From: Candidatus Melainabacteria bacterium RIFCSPHIGHO2_02_FULL_34_12
GTDB taxonomy: Bacteria > Cyanobacteriota > Vampirovibrionia > 2-02-FULL-35-15
Length of the DNA: 64,000 nucleotides
Assembly (NCBI GenBank): GCA_001784555.1
Contig: MFRM01000005.1
Coordinates: 28,367-92,366, forward strand
Direction: 5' to 3'
Part shown: piece after piece, positions 41,255 through 48,943 of the stretch
Position numbering within the stretch: position 1 is the stretch's first letter
How the letters are laid out: each line of letters starts with the position of its first letter
Translations under genes and position numbers: made by a program
The notes under the pieces: model-generated
The model's database searches: none
Seen by the model: the letters and a program-made list of their open reading frames with translations, nothing else
Told to the model about the DNA's origin: nothing

Positions 41255-41392
41255 ATGTTGGGAAGTTTTAACGGAAAACTCGATAAGAGCACTTGCATGG
41301 TAAGTTTATTTGCGATTTCATTAATTATGTTAGTAGTAGTTTCATCTGATTTGTTCAGTGTGTTCAATATCTCTGGTGTGTTTAAACAGTAA
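41255..41392 (+). CDS. Small single-pass membrane peptide (45 aa)
   Basis: 45 codons with a strong ribosome site (AAGGAAG ending 5 nt before the ATG). A polar N-terminus (MLGSFNGKLDKSTC) precedes a hydrophobic helix MVSLFAISLIMLVVVSSDLF and a short tail. It is isolated between the GH116 gene and a tRNA. No family recognised; the helix and ribosome site make a translated small membrane protein likely. Confidence 0.5.
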   Translation: MLGSFNGKLDKSTCMVSLFAISLIMLVVVSSDLFSVFNISGVFKQ

Positions 41393-41416
41393 TTGGAAAA
41401 GTGAGTCTTAAAACAT

Positions 41417-41488
41417 TGGACCCTACTGGGATTGAACCAGCGCTCTCTTCCGTGTGAAGGAAATGTTTTACCATTAAACTAAGGGTCC
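41417..41488 (-). tRNA. tRNA-Val (anticodon CAC)
   Basis: Minus-strand cloverleaf: acceptor GGACCCT pairs with AGGGTCC, D-arm with AATGGTA loop, anticodon stem TTTCC/GGAAG around loop TTCACAC (CAC at positions 34-36), T-arm CTGGTTCAATCCCAG. Discriminator A; no CCA encoded. 72 nt including the discriminator. Confidence 0.85.
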
Positions 41489-41516
41489 ATTCAGCCTATA
41501 CATTATAATAGCTTCC

Positions 41517-42131
41517 ATGCCAGTTTTTACAAAACAAGAAATTGTAGAGGCTTGTCGCGACAAGCCTCTACTTATTGAAATTACAGATTTAGATCCGCTA
41601 ATAAAACTGGATATTCGATACGCTACAAAAAACAATTTTCTTAAGAGGCCTGTCTATAAAGAAGCAAGAGCATTCCTTCAAAAAGAAGCAGCAGAAGCAC
41701 TTGTAAAAATAAGCAAAGATTTAAATAAAGAAGGATATGGGCTTCTGGTTTTCGACGGTTACAGACCATGGTCAACAACTAAAATATTCTGGGATGAAAC
41801 CCCATCTGAAAAAAGAAACTTTGTAGCAGATCCAAAAGTTGGCTCTAATCATAATCGGGGTTGTGCAGTTGATTTGACTTTATATGAATTAAAATCAGGA
41901 AAAGAAATTAAGATGCCTTGTGAATATGATACTTTTTCAGAAGAAGCATTTCCTTCACATGCAGGCAGTACTAAAGAAGAAAAAGCAAATCGGGATTTCT
42001 TAATCAAGGTTATGGAAAAAGATGGAGACTTTAAGGTCCACCCAAACGAATGGTGGCACTACGATTACAAAGATTGTAATAAATATCCAGTCTTAAATCT
42101 TACATTTGATGAAATTACAAACGAACCTTAA
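41517..42131 (+). CDS. D-alanyl-D-alanine dipeptidase (VanX/DdpX type)
   Basis: A 204-residue zinc peptidase cleaving D-Ala-D-Ala, in peptidoglycan recycling or resistance. LDIRYATKNNFLKRPVY near residue 31, the substrate-site GYRPW near 82, metal motif SNHNRGCAVDLT near 111 (SxHxxGxAxD), FPSHAG and the catalytic E-x-x-H in HPNEWWHYDY near 180. No signal peptide, so cytoplasmic like VanX. There is no vanS/R/H/A context, so metabolic use is more likely than glycopeptide resistance. A perfect palindrome encodes residues 10-19 (VEACRDKPLL) in the N-terminus. Confidence 0.9.
   Translation: MPVFTKQEIVEACRDKPLLIEITDLDPLIKLDIRYATKNNFLKRPVYKEARAFLQKEAAEALVKISKDLNKEGYGLLVFDGYRPWSTTKIFWDETPSEKRNFVADPKVGSNHNRGCAVDLTLYELKSGKEIKMPCEYDTFSEEAFPSHAGSTKEEKANRDFLIKVMEKDGDFKVHPNEWWHYDYKDCNKYPVLNLTFDEITNEP
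41544..41571. repeat. Palindromic element inside the VanX-like gene, translated
   Basis: Perfect 14-bp arms GTAGAGGCTTGTCG (41544-41557) and CGACAAGCCTCTAC (41558-41571), no loop. Codons GTA-GAG-GCT-TGT-CGC-GAC-AAG-CCT-CTA give Val-Glu-Ala-Cys-Arg-Asp-Lys-Pro-Leu. Confidence 0.88.
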
Positions 42132-42210
42132 ACAAATTTTATGTTTAATTCATTGACTGTTTTTATAAATTCAAATATATTAAAGAATAATATTACAAAG
42201 GAAGATTTTT

Positions 42211-42414
42211 ATGAGAACAAGGCTTTTTGCACCTGCCATATTGAAGTGTTTTACTAATGGTTATGAACCGCCATATCAAAGATATGACAGATCTAATCCA
42301 CATTCTAGAAGACATGACACAAGATGTGTTTATAAACAGGCAAATACTCGTCCAATAAATCCCATAGCAAGATTTATAAATTGGAGACGGATGCTAAGAA
42401 CTAACCCAGATTAA
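42211..42414 (+). CDS. Small basic hypothetical protein (67 aa)
   Basis: Good ribosome site (AAAGGAAG, 8 nt before ATG). Arg/Asn/Pro-rich, with LFAPAILKCFTNGYEPPYQR, then RSNPHSRRHDTRC; no membrane helix. No family recognised. Confidence 0.5.
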   Translation: MRTRLFAPAILKCFTNGYEPPYQRYDRSNPHSRRHDTRCVYKQANTRPINPIARFINWRRMLRTNPD

Positions 42415-42425
42415 TAATCCAGTTG

Positions 42426-42860
42426 TTATTTCATAATAACTGGATACCTATCATGAATCCAGCTTTCCATTGGCATGGTTTTAATATAAACAATTTTTCT
42501 ACCAGCACCCTCTATTAAAAGTCCTTGCAAAGACTCACTTTCCTGAAGCTGAAATTCACTGGCTTTATTTTTCGGATATATAGGATCATTTCTATCTTTT
42601 TCAAAAAACGATTTAAAAGGAATAAAAACATTTTTAGGTTTATGTTTAGTCCAGAAGATTTTATTTATACTTTCTATTCTTGTCCAGCCTGTTATTGGTA
42701 ATTCTTTAAGAAGATTTTTATCGCTCTCTCTTTGTCCCCATTGACATAGTTCATAATTACCGCTCTGGTCAATTACTGGAATTAATATATTTGGTATTGG
42801 GAAAAATACTCTAATTAGTTTATTTGTAGTGATGTCAAGATAAATGCCGCCACAACACAT
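42426..42860 (-). CDS. Divergent SRAP-family protein (HMCES/YedK-like)
   Basis: A 144-residue protein starting Met-Cys-Cys, so Cys2 becomes N-terminal after Met removal, as in the SRAP (SOS response-associated peptidase) family, which crosslinks to abasic sites in single-stranded DNA. Matching landmarks in order: LCQWGQRESDK (family RWGL...), GWTRIESINK (family NARAET), KNVFIPFKSFFEKD (family RCLVPADGFYEW, with the active-site Glu) and the C-terminal SWIHDRYPVIM (family HxRMPVIL, with the active-site His). It is shorter than YedK (about 220 aa). Assignment rests on these motifs; overall identity looks low. Confidence 0.65.
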   Translation of the reverse strand: MCCGGIYLDITTNKLIRVFFPIPNILIPVIDQSGNYELCQWGQRESDKNLLKELPITGWTRIESINKIFWTKHKPKNVFIPFKSFFEKDRNDPIYPKNKASEFQLQESESLQGLLIEGAGRKIVYIKTMPMESWIHDRYPVIMK

Positions 42861-42941
42861 TATCTAATTATAAATGGTAGAAGGGTTGATGTTAGAAATT
42901 AGAAGAAATAAGGTATATAAACTTTGTTAGGAGAAAAACAA

Positions 42942-43283
42942 ATGAGACATATTCTTACTTTATTAGGACTAATATTAATTACAAACAATATTGCATACGC
43001 TCAGTGCGGTTATCACCCTCCACAACCACAGGCAAATCTTCGTGAAAAAAGTTCAGTAACAATTACTGTTGATCAAAATCTGGATGAACTTGCAAAAGTT
43101 ACAAAAAAAGAAGCAAAAAAAATTGCTACTAAAGAATATCCAGGCAAGGTAAAAAAAGTTGAGCTTGTTGCTGATGATGGAACCTTAGTTTGGAAACTTG
43201 AAGTTAAAGGAAATGAAGGACAAAAAGAAGTTTTTGTCGATCCTGCAAACGGACATTTTTTGGGATATGGGTTAACTAAATAG
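42942..43283 (+). CDS. Secreted PepSY-domain protein
   Basis: 113 residues from ATG 42942, preceded by TTAGGAGAAAAACAA; an in-frame ATG at 42924 lies before the ribosome site. A signal peptide (ILTLLGLILITNNIAYA) is followed by a short Gln/Pro linker and a PepSY-like domain: TKKEAKKIATKEYPGKVKKV, DGTLVWKLEVKG, KEVFVDPANGHFLGYG. PepSY domains are usually periplasmic and often inhibit peptidases. Single gene. Confidence 0.78.
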   Translation: MRHILTLLGLILITNNIAYAQCGYHPPQPQANLREKSSVTITVDQNLDELAKVTKKEAKKIATKEYPGKVKKVELVADDGTLVWKLEVKGNEGQKEVFVDPANGHFLGYGLTK

Positions 43284-43309
43284 ATTAAATCCGACATTTA
43301 TAATCAGAT

Positions 43310-43339
43310 TGTAGGGGCTTGCTGCAGCAAGCCCCTACA
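43310..43339. repeat. Perfect 30-nt palindromic element upstream of cbs
   Basis: Arms TGTAGGGGCTTGCTG (43310-43324) and CAGCAAGCCCCTACA (43325-43339), no loop, 58 nt before the cbs start. Same GTAGGGG...CCCCTAC ends as 38739-38770. Confidence 0.85.
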
Positions 43340-43396
43340 GCTTTTACTTTGCATATTTACATTCTTATATTCCGCAACCATGCTATTTTATTTATT

Positions 43397-44800
43397 ATGA
43401 GTACAACAAAAACAAAAGCAAGCTCAAAACTTGCCTCAACAAAAACAAAAATGAAATATAAAAAAAATATACTTGAGACCATAGGTCATACTCCGCTTAT
43501 TCAGCTTTCAAAAATTACTAAGGGTTTAAAACCACTCATACTGGTAAAAGCAGAATTTTTTAATCCTGGCGGATCAGTAAAAGACAGACCGGCAATAAAA
43601 ATGATAGAAGAGGCAGAAAAAGCAGGTTTGTTAAAACGCGGAGGCACTATAATAGAACCTACAAGCGGAAACACTGGCGTAGGACTGGCACAGGCTGCTG
43701 CTGTAAAGGGTTACAGATGTATCCTTGTAATGCCGGATAAAATGAGTGAGGAAAAGTTTTCCATATTAAAAGCTTACGGCGCAGAAGTAGTTAAAGTACC
43801 TACTACTAGCACTTCAAGCACTGAAAGCTATAATAATGTGGCTCAAAGATTAGCCACTGAAATTCCGGGGGCATTTTTACCTAATCAATTCCAAAACCGG
43901 CACAATCCAGGAGCTCACTACATAACCACAGGTCCTGAAATATGGGAAGAAACGGCCGGACAAATTACACATTTTTTTGCTGGTGTTGGCACTGGCGGAA
44001 CCATTTCAGGTATTGCAAAATTCTTAAAGGAAAAAAATCCAAAAATTCAAATCATAGGAGTGGATCCTGAAGGTTCTATTTATTCTGGAGATTACAGTAA
44101 GTCATATAAGATTGAAGGAATAGGAGAAGATTTTATACCACGAAATGTAAACATGGGACTAATAGATTGTTTTGAAAGAGTATCTGACCGGGATGCTTTT
44201 GAAACATGTAAAAAACTTTCAAAAGAAGAAGGAATTCTAGCTGGAGGATCATCAGGAGCAGCAGTTTGTGCAGCACTAAGGGTCGCAAAAAAATTAAAAG
44301 AAACTGATGTAATTGTAGTTATACTTCCTGACACAGGGAGAGGATACATAAGTAAGATTTATTCAGATAAATGGATGAAAGAAATGGGCTTTTTAATCGA
44401 CAGTCCATGTCGTTTTACTTTAAAGCAACTTCTTTTAAGAAAAGAATTTGCAGATAAATTAATATCTATAAATAAAAAAGCTACGGTGAAAGAAGCTATA
44501 CAAACAATGCGGACTAATGGGATTTCCCAGCTGCCTGTAAACGGAAGTAATGGTTATACAGGAAGCTTAAGTGAAATTGCATTAATGCAAGGACTTTTTG
44601 AAAAAAGTATTCAGATGTCTGATTCAGTTGAAAAGATAATGAACAAGCCTTTTCCGGAACTAGATGGAAATATAGAAGCTGAAAATGCATTTAAGGAATT
44701 TTCATTGGGACATTCTGCTATTATAGTCACCAGGAAAAAGGAGCCTATAGGTTTACTTACAAAAATTGATCTTTTAGATCAATTTCTTCAAGAAGGATAA
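43397..44800 (+). CDS. cbs: Cystathionine beta-synthase (PLP domain + CBS pair)
   Basis: 467 residues from ATG 43397 (an upstream ATG at 43319 lies in a palindrome; ATG 43451 is another option). The fold-type II PLP domain has NPGGSVKDRPAIKM near residue 58 with the Schiff-base Lys, EPTSGNTGVGLA near 88, GVGTGGTISG near 195 and AGGSSGAAV near 285. Residues about 340-465 form two CBS motifs that may bind a nucleotide. The CBS tail and the downstream lyase favour cystathionine beta-synthase over plain cysteine synthase, but substrate is inferred. Confidence 0.9.
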   Translation: MSTTKTKASSKLASTKTKMKYKKNILETIGHTPLIQLSKITKGLKPLILVKAEFFNPGGSVKDRPAIKMIEEAEKAGLLKRGGTIIEPTSGNTGVGLAQAAAVKGYRCILVMPDKMSEEKFSILKAYGAEVVKVPTTSTSSTESYNNVAQRLATEIPGAFLPNQFQNRHNPGAHYITTGPEIWEETAGQITHFFAGVGTGGTISGIAKFLKEKNPKIQIIGVDPEGSIYSGDYSKSYKIEGIGEDFIPRNVNMGLIDCFERVSDRDAFETCKKLSKEEGILAGGSSGAAVCAALRVAKKLKETDVIVVILPDTGRGYISKIYSDKWMKEMGFLIDSPCRFTLKQLLLRKEFADKLISINKKATVKEAIQTMRTNGISQLPVNGSNGYTGSLSEIALMQGLFEKSIQMSDSVEKIMNKPFPELDGNIEAENAFKEFSLGHSAIIVTRKKEPIGLLTKIDLLDQFLQEG

Positions 44801-44802
44801 AA

Positions 44803-45984
44803 ATGGAATTTGAAACAAAAGCAATTCATATGGGACAGGAGCCTGACAAAGCTACAGGTGCTACTATCACTCCTATATATCAGACTTCCACTTATACGCA
44901 CGATGCTCTTGGAAAACATAAAGGATATGATTATTCCCGGGCAGATAATCCGACACGGCATGCACTTGAAGTTGCACTAGCTTCCCTTGAAAATGGGAAA
45001 TATGGTTTGTGTTTTGCATCTGGACTTGCAGCCACCAGCACTGTTTTAAATTTACTTAAAGCAGGTGATGAAGTTGTAACTGGAGATGATCTCTACGGCG
45101 GAACAGTCAGGCTATTTGACAAAATATATTCAAACTTTAACATTAAATTTACTTATGTAGACGGCACAAATCCAAAAAACTTTGAATCTGCAATTACAGG
45201 AAAAACAAAACTAATTTGGCTTGAGACTCCGACAAATCCATTGCTTCGGGTGTTTGACATAAACGAAGTAAGTAAAATTGCAAAAGCAAAAAAATTAATC
45301 TTGGCAGTGGATAATACTTTTGCCAGTCCTTATTTTCAAAAACCTTTGGATCTGGGTGCTGATATTGTAGTTCACAGCACTACTAAATACCTTGGTGGAC
45401 ACAGTGATGTGGTGGGCGGTGCAATTATTACCAGCAACAACGATCTTTTTGAAGAACTTAAATTTATTCAAAAATCTGTTGGTGCAATACCCGGACCTTT
45501 TGATTCCTGGTTAGTTTTACGAGGCATAAAAACTCTTGCTGTCAGAATGAAAAAACATGAAGAAAATGCCATGCAAATAGCAGAGTTTTTATCAAATCAT
45601 CCAAAAATAAAAAAAGTAAATTATCCAGGCTTAAAATCTCACCCGCAGTACGAACTTGCAAAAAAACAAATGACTGGTTTTGGTGGAATGATTTCTTTTG
45701 AAGTAAATGGTGGAATTGATACAGTAAAAAAAATTGTTGAGGGTACAAAACTTTTTGCACTAGCTGAAAGTCTGGGCGGAGTAGAGTCTTTAATCGGTCA
45801 TCCAGTCACAATGACACATGCAGAGGTACCTGAAGAACATAAAGAAAAGCTTGGGCTATCGGAAGGACTTATAAGAATCTCTGTCGGTATTGAAGGAACA
45901 AATGATTTAATTAATGATTTAAAGCAGGCACTTGATGGCAAAGGTTCTTCAAGTACTAAAAATAACAAGGCTATTGTTGTTTAA
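44803..45984 (+). CDS. Cystathionine gamma-lyase / gamma-synthase family
   Basis: A 393-residue fold-type I PLP enzyme of Cys/Met metabolism. FETKAIHMGQEPDKATGA, PIYQTSTY, YDYSRADNPTRHALE near residue 44, FASGLAATSTVL near 68, and the Schiff-base region VVHSTTKYLGGHSDVVGG near 188 with Lys near 194; SLGGVESLIGHPVTMTH near 330. The gene starts 2 nt after cbs, with GAAGGA before the ATG. With cbs it makes a reverse transsulfuration pair (homocysteine to cysteine), which favours lyase over synthase. Confidence 0.9.
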   Translation: MEFETKAIHMGQEPDKATGATITPIYQTSTYTHDALGKHKGYDYSRADNPTRHALEVALASLENGKYGLCFASGLAATSTVLNLLKAGDEVVTGDDLYGGTVRLFDKIYSNFNIKFTYVDGTNPKNFESAITGKTKLIWLETPTNPLLRVFDINEVSKIAKAKKLILAVDNTFASPYFQKPLDLGADIVVHSTTKYLGGHSDVVGGAIITSNNDLFEELKFIQKSVGAIPGPFDSWLVLRGIKTLAVRMKKHEENAMQIAEFLSNHPKIKKVNYPGLKSHPQYELAKKQMTGFGGMISFEVNGGIDTVKKIVEGTKLFALAESLGGVESLIGHPVTMTHAEVPEEHKEKLGLSEGLIRISVGIEGTNDLINDLKQALDGKGSSSTKNNKAIVV

Positions 45985-46105
45985 AGAAAGTATGTGATTA
46001 TAGCTATTTATGCTTTTGATCTCATAAAGATTGGGGTTATCCCCACATTAGATAGGGTATATATACTGAAGCTAAGAAATGAATATTAGGAGATGGGTAA
46101 TAATA

Positions 46106-46516
46106 ATGAAAAACAAATTAATTCTAATTTTGGGCCTGGTTGTTTTATTAACATCTATGGATTTTCAAAAAAATGTTTTTGCTGGTTTCCAGAACGGCAA
46201 CATTTATGAAGCACCTGATAGCGGTGGAATAACTGACACTCTAACAATTGACGGCAAGTTAAAAACATGTAGTTGTACTGTGCAAGGAGGAGTAACTTGT
46301 ACAGATTGCGAGCAAGTATATTGTACTGAAATCTTCAGTGGTTATAGCCCCGCTTGTCGGGTTGGCGGACACAGTTTGTGTTGTTCAGAGAATGGTACTG
46401 GAAGCGATTGCAATCAATCATTTACTTGCAAACTACCACAACCTTCAGCACCATCGTTACCCTTGTCAACTTCAGGTACAGCACCACCATCAACTTCAGC
46501 ACCATCGTTACCTTAA
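46106..46516 (+). CDS. Secreted Cys-rich protein with Pro/Ser tail
   Basis: 136 residues from ATG 46106 (AGGAG 10 nt upstream; an in-frame ATG at 46079 precedes the ribosome site). Signal peptide ILILGLVVLLTSM...NVFAG. The mature part has CSCTVQGGVTCTDCEQVYC, SLCC and FTCKLP, ten or more Cys, then a repeated PSAPSLP tail. It recalls the CCC-type small proteins at 21 kb in style, though the Cys spacing differs. Function unknown. Confidence 0.65.
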   Translation: MKNKLILILGLVVLLTSMDFQKNVFAGFQNGNIYEAPDSGGITDTLTIDGKLKTCSCTVQGGVTCTDCEQVYCTEIFSGYSPACRVGGHSLCCSENGTGSDCNQSFTCKLPQPSAPSLPLSTSGTAPPSTSAPSLP

Positions 46517-46644
46517 TTATCAACTTCAACAACTGGTGGAGGTACTTGGCCAAAGCCTGTGTACTACTAACTACTACTCAGTTACTCCATTTGTAAATAA
46601 AGCTTCAATAAGATAGTGGTAAGTTTACGCGGTATAATAACCAC

Positions 46645-46841
46645 ATGATTACGCGTAAAGTGCAAATTCTGTCGATAAAGATATAAGAATATCGTCTTAT
46701 AGAACTGAGCATGGGGCAGAAATAGATTTCATCCTAGAAAAAGATGGAGAAGTTTTTGCAATTGAAGCAAAAGCATCAAAAAATATTGGGATTTCAGATT
46801 TAAGTGGATTTCAAAGCTTTTATGCTCGCACTTGTCCCTGA
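46645..46841 (+). pseudogene. Remnant of an AAA ATPase with DUF4143 C-terminus
   Basis: ATG 46645 opens MITRKVQILSIKI, the usual N-terminal wording of ATPases of this family, but stops after 13 codons (46686). In another frame 46692-46841 reads SSYRTEHGAEIDFILEKDGE, then VFAIEAKASKNIGISDLSGF, the C-terminal nuclease-like end of DUF4143. The ~350-residue core is missing, so this is an internal deletion plus frameshift. GGTATAAT (46631-46638) just upstream looks like the surviving promoter. The remnant runs 20 nt into the next gene. Confidence 0.75.
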
Positions 46842-47457
46842 AGAAATTGAAGAATATATAAAAGCTCATTCTGCAAAAGAATCACCATTACTTCTTGAGC
46901 TTGTAAATGAAACTAAAGAAAAAACTGATCTTCCTCAGATGCAGATAGGACAAATAGAAGGCGCTTTTCTTAAATTGCTTGTAATCCTTTTAAAGGCAAA
47001 ACGTATTCTTGAAATAGGAACCTTTACAGGCTACAGTGCTCTAGTTATGGCTGAAGGACTTCCTCCTGACGGCGAGCTTATAACTCTAGATAAAAATACT
47101 TCTTATACTGATATTGCTCAAAAATTCTGGGCACGCAGTCCTCACGGTAAAAAAATAAAACTTGTGCTTGGTGATGCTATTCAAAGCATTCAGTTACTTG
47201 AAGGACAGTTTGATCTTGTTTTTATTGATGCTCATAAACCTGATTATATTCAGTACTGGGATCTCTCTATGCCAATGGTCAGACGAGGGGGATTAATAGT
47301 AGCTGATAATGTCTTATGGAGCGGAAGAGTATTAAATCCTCAAAAAGAAGATGACTTCGGAATAGATTCATTTAATAAGTTTGTTTCTTATGATACAAGG
47401 GTAGAGGCTATAATGCTTTCAATAAGAGATGGATTAACAGTGGCAAGAAAATTATGA
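46822..47457 (+). CDS. Class I SAM-dependent O-methyltransferase (COMT/CCoAMT type)
   Basis: About 211 residues from ATG 46822 (MLALVPEEIEEYI); a GTG at 46804 would add six residues that belong to the adjoining pseudogene. Motif I ILEIGTFTGYSALVMAEGLP near residue 62, ELITLDKN near 85, VFIDAHKPDYIQYWDLSMP near 135 (metal-binding Asp) and GGLIVADNVLWSGRV near 158 match the catechol/caffeoyl-CoA O-methyltransferase family. Substrate unknown. Its native upstream region appears replaced by the ATPase remnant, so expression may depend on the foreign promoter. It overlaps the next gene by 4 nt. Confidence 0.88.
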   Translation: MLALVPEEIEEYIKAHSAKESPLLLELVNETKEKTDLPQMQIGQIEGAFLKLLVILLKAKRILEIGTFTGYSALVMAEGLPPDGELITLDKNTSYTDIAQKFWARSPHGKKIKLVLGDAIQSIQLLEGQFDLVFIDAHKPDYIQYWDLSMPMVRRGGLIVADNVLWSGRVLNPQKEDDFGIDSFNKFVSYDTRVEAIMLSIRDGLTVARKL

Positions 47458-47957
47458 AAAAATATATTACTTTCTTCTTTTTATTTTCTCTAAGTCTTTA
47501 TGGTTTTGTTACAGCATTATCACAGTCCTTACCAGCTGGACTTCCTGAAGATATTTCTGGTTATAATAACTGGACAAAAATAAATAAAAAAACAATTAGA
47601 CCACGCTTTAACGATCCACATAGAGGTTATAAAAAAGTTTATGTAAATCAGGAGACAAGCATATTAAGAGATTCAAAAACAAAAAAACTGCTCTTTCCAT
47701 ATCCTGAAGGAACAATTATAGTTAAAGCAGTCCGCATAACTCCTAAAGCAAATAGCAACATTACTCTTATCTCAATTATGCGAAAAAAATCTGGGAATGA
47801 AACCACAGGAGGCTGGGATTTTATAGAATACACTATGTCATCATCTGATAACTCCTTTATCCCAATTAATTTCTCGAAAGAATCTTGCTATGCTTGTCAC
47901 CAAGGAGCATCTAATTCAGACAGCGTGTGGACAAAGTTTGATAATTTCAGAAAATGA
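47454..47957 (+). CDS. Exported cytochrome P460-like haem protein
   Basis: 167 residues with a signal peptide (FFFLFSLSLYGFVTALSQS). YNNWTKINKK, HRGYKKVYVN, FPYPEGTIIVK, GGWDFIEY and the C-terminal haem motif C145-Y-A-C148-H149 in ESCYACHQGASNSDSVWTKF follow the cytochrome P460 family, whose members oxidise hydroxylamine or detoxify nitrogen oxides. Activity here is unproven; many relatives have lost the Lys crosslink. It overlaps the methyltransferase by 4 nt and the glycosylase by 4 nt, so the three are translationally coupled. Confidence 0.83.
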   Translation: MKKYITFFFLFSLSLYGFVTALSQSLPAGLPEDISGYNNWTKINKKTIRPRFNDPHRGYKKVYVNQETSILRDSKTKKLLFPYPEGTIIVKAVRITPKANSNITLISIMRKKSGNETTGGWDFIEYTMSSSDNSFIPINFSKESCYACHQGASNSDSVWTKFDNFRK

Positions 47958-48796
47958 ATAAATTAATTTTAGAAGATTACAATCTAGAAATGACATTGCT
48001 TGGAGGGCAAGCATTTAACTGGGATTTTGAAGATGAGTGTTTTTACGGGTTTACACAAAGCAGGATAATTAAATTAATGCCCGTAGAGACTTGCCGTGGC
48101 AAGTCTTTATTACAATGGCAAACATATCCTGAGAATGACGATATTGATTTTTTAAAATCCTATTTAAGGTTAGATGTAAATTATAAAAACATTTTAAATA
48201 AAATACAAAAAGATCGTTATGTAAAAACTGCAGTTAAAAAATATCCAAATCTTCGATTAGTTAAACAAGATTTTGAAGAGACGCTTCTTTCTTTTATAAT
48301 TTCTACAAACAATAACATTAAATCAATAAGAAAATATATTAGACTCCTTAGTCAAAAGTTTGGCAAATCGATAAATGTAAATGGAGACAAATACTATTTA
48401 TTCCCTAGAACTGAAGTAATTGCAGAAGCTAAGCTTGAAGACCTTTTAAGCTGTAGTCTGGGCTTTAGAGCAAAATATTTAAAAGGCACTGCAAAATACC
48501 TGCTTGAAAACAAACTCACAAAAAAAATCCATAAACTATCAGAAGAAAATACAAGAATTGAACTAAAAAAAATTAAAGGGGTAGGAGATAAAATTACTGA
48601 TTGTGTTATGGTATTTTCGCTTGGCTTTGATAATATAACTCCGCTTGATGTCTGGGGAAAAAGAGTTCTGACTGACTTTTATAAAGTAAATAAAAAAATG
48701 AAATATAAAGACATGCGCAGATGGATTGAAAATTATTTTGAAGGATATGCAGGTTGGGCTGGACAATTTTTATTTGAATATATACGGCATCAATAA
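47954..48796 (+). CDS. 8-oxoguanine DNA glycosylase (OGG1 type)
   Basis: A 280-residue HhH-GPD glycosylase/AP lyase. N-terminal OGG_N domain (LLGGQAFNWDFEDECFYGF) and PENDDIDFLKSYLRLD near residue 57; helix-hairpin-helix KKIKGVGDKITDCV with catalytic Lys213 and PLDVWGKRV with Asp232. A palindromic element adds about eight residues (VETCRGKS, from residue 44) into a beta hairpin that in relatives is short, between SRIIKLMP and LLQWQTYPENDD. It is the third gene of an overlapping set with the methyltransferase and P460 genes. Confidence 0.88.
   Translation: MNKLILEDYNLEMTLLGGQAFNWDFEDECFYGFTQSRIIKLMPVETCRGKSLLQWQTYPENDDIDFLKSYLRLDVNYKNILNKIQKDRYVKTAVKKYPNLRLVKQDFEETLLSFIISTNNNIKSIRKYIRLLSQKFGKSINVNGDKYYLFPRTEVIAEAKLEDLLSCSLGFRAKYLKGTAKYLLENKLTKKIHKLSEENTRIELKKIKGVGDKITDCVMVFSLGFDNITPLDVWGKRVLTDFYKVNKKMKYKDMRRWIENYFEGYAGWAGQFLFEYIRHQ
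48083..48110. repeat. Palindromic element inside the OGG gene, translated
   Basis: Core arms AGACTTGCC (48087-48095) and GGCAAGTCT (48098-48106) are perfect around GT. Outer bases GTAG/TTAT keep two of four pairs, so it is starting to decay. Codons give Val-Glu-Thr-Cys-Arg-Gly-Lys-Ser-Leu, the same frame as the copy at 41544. Confidence 0.82.
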
Positions 48797-48923
48797 ATTT
48801 GAAGAGTATTTAAACAAATATAACATTCTCATAAGAGAGGTCAAATATCCATTATCTTTAGTTGACATTGTAGTTATGATATTAAAGCATAAATATGCTA
48901 AAAGTATTAAAGGCGTATTTTAA
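48787..48923 (+). pseudogene. Possible gene fragment after the OGG gene
   Basis: An open frame (FEEYLNKYNILIREVKYPLS, then LVDIVVMILKHKYAKS) runs on from the end of the OGG gene in another frame to TAA at 48923. No own start or ribosome site is convincing. It may be the C-terminal stub of a lost gene; I cannot name the family. Confidence 0.25.
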
Positions 48924-48943
48924 AAAGACAAGGAAGTGAAAAA

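Noticed and set aside
41517-42131. Glycopeptide resistance (vanX) cluster
   Set aside because: No vanR/S/H/A genes; a lone VanX-type dipeptidase is common in metabolism.
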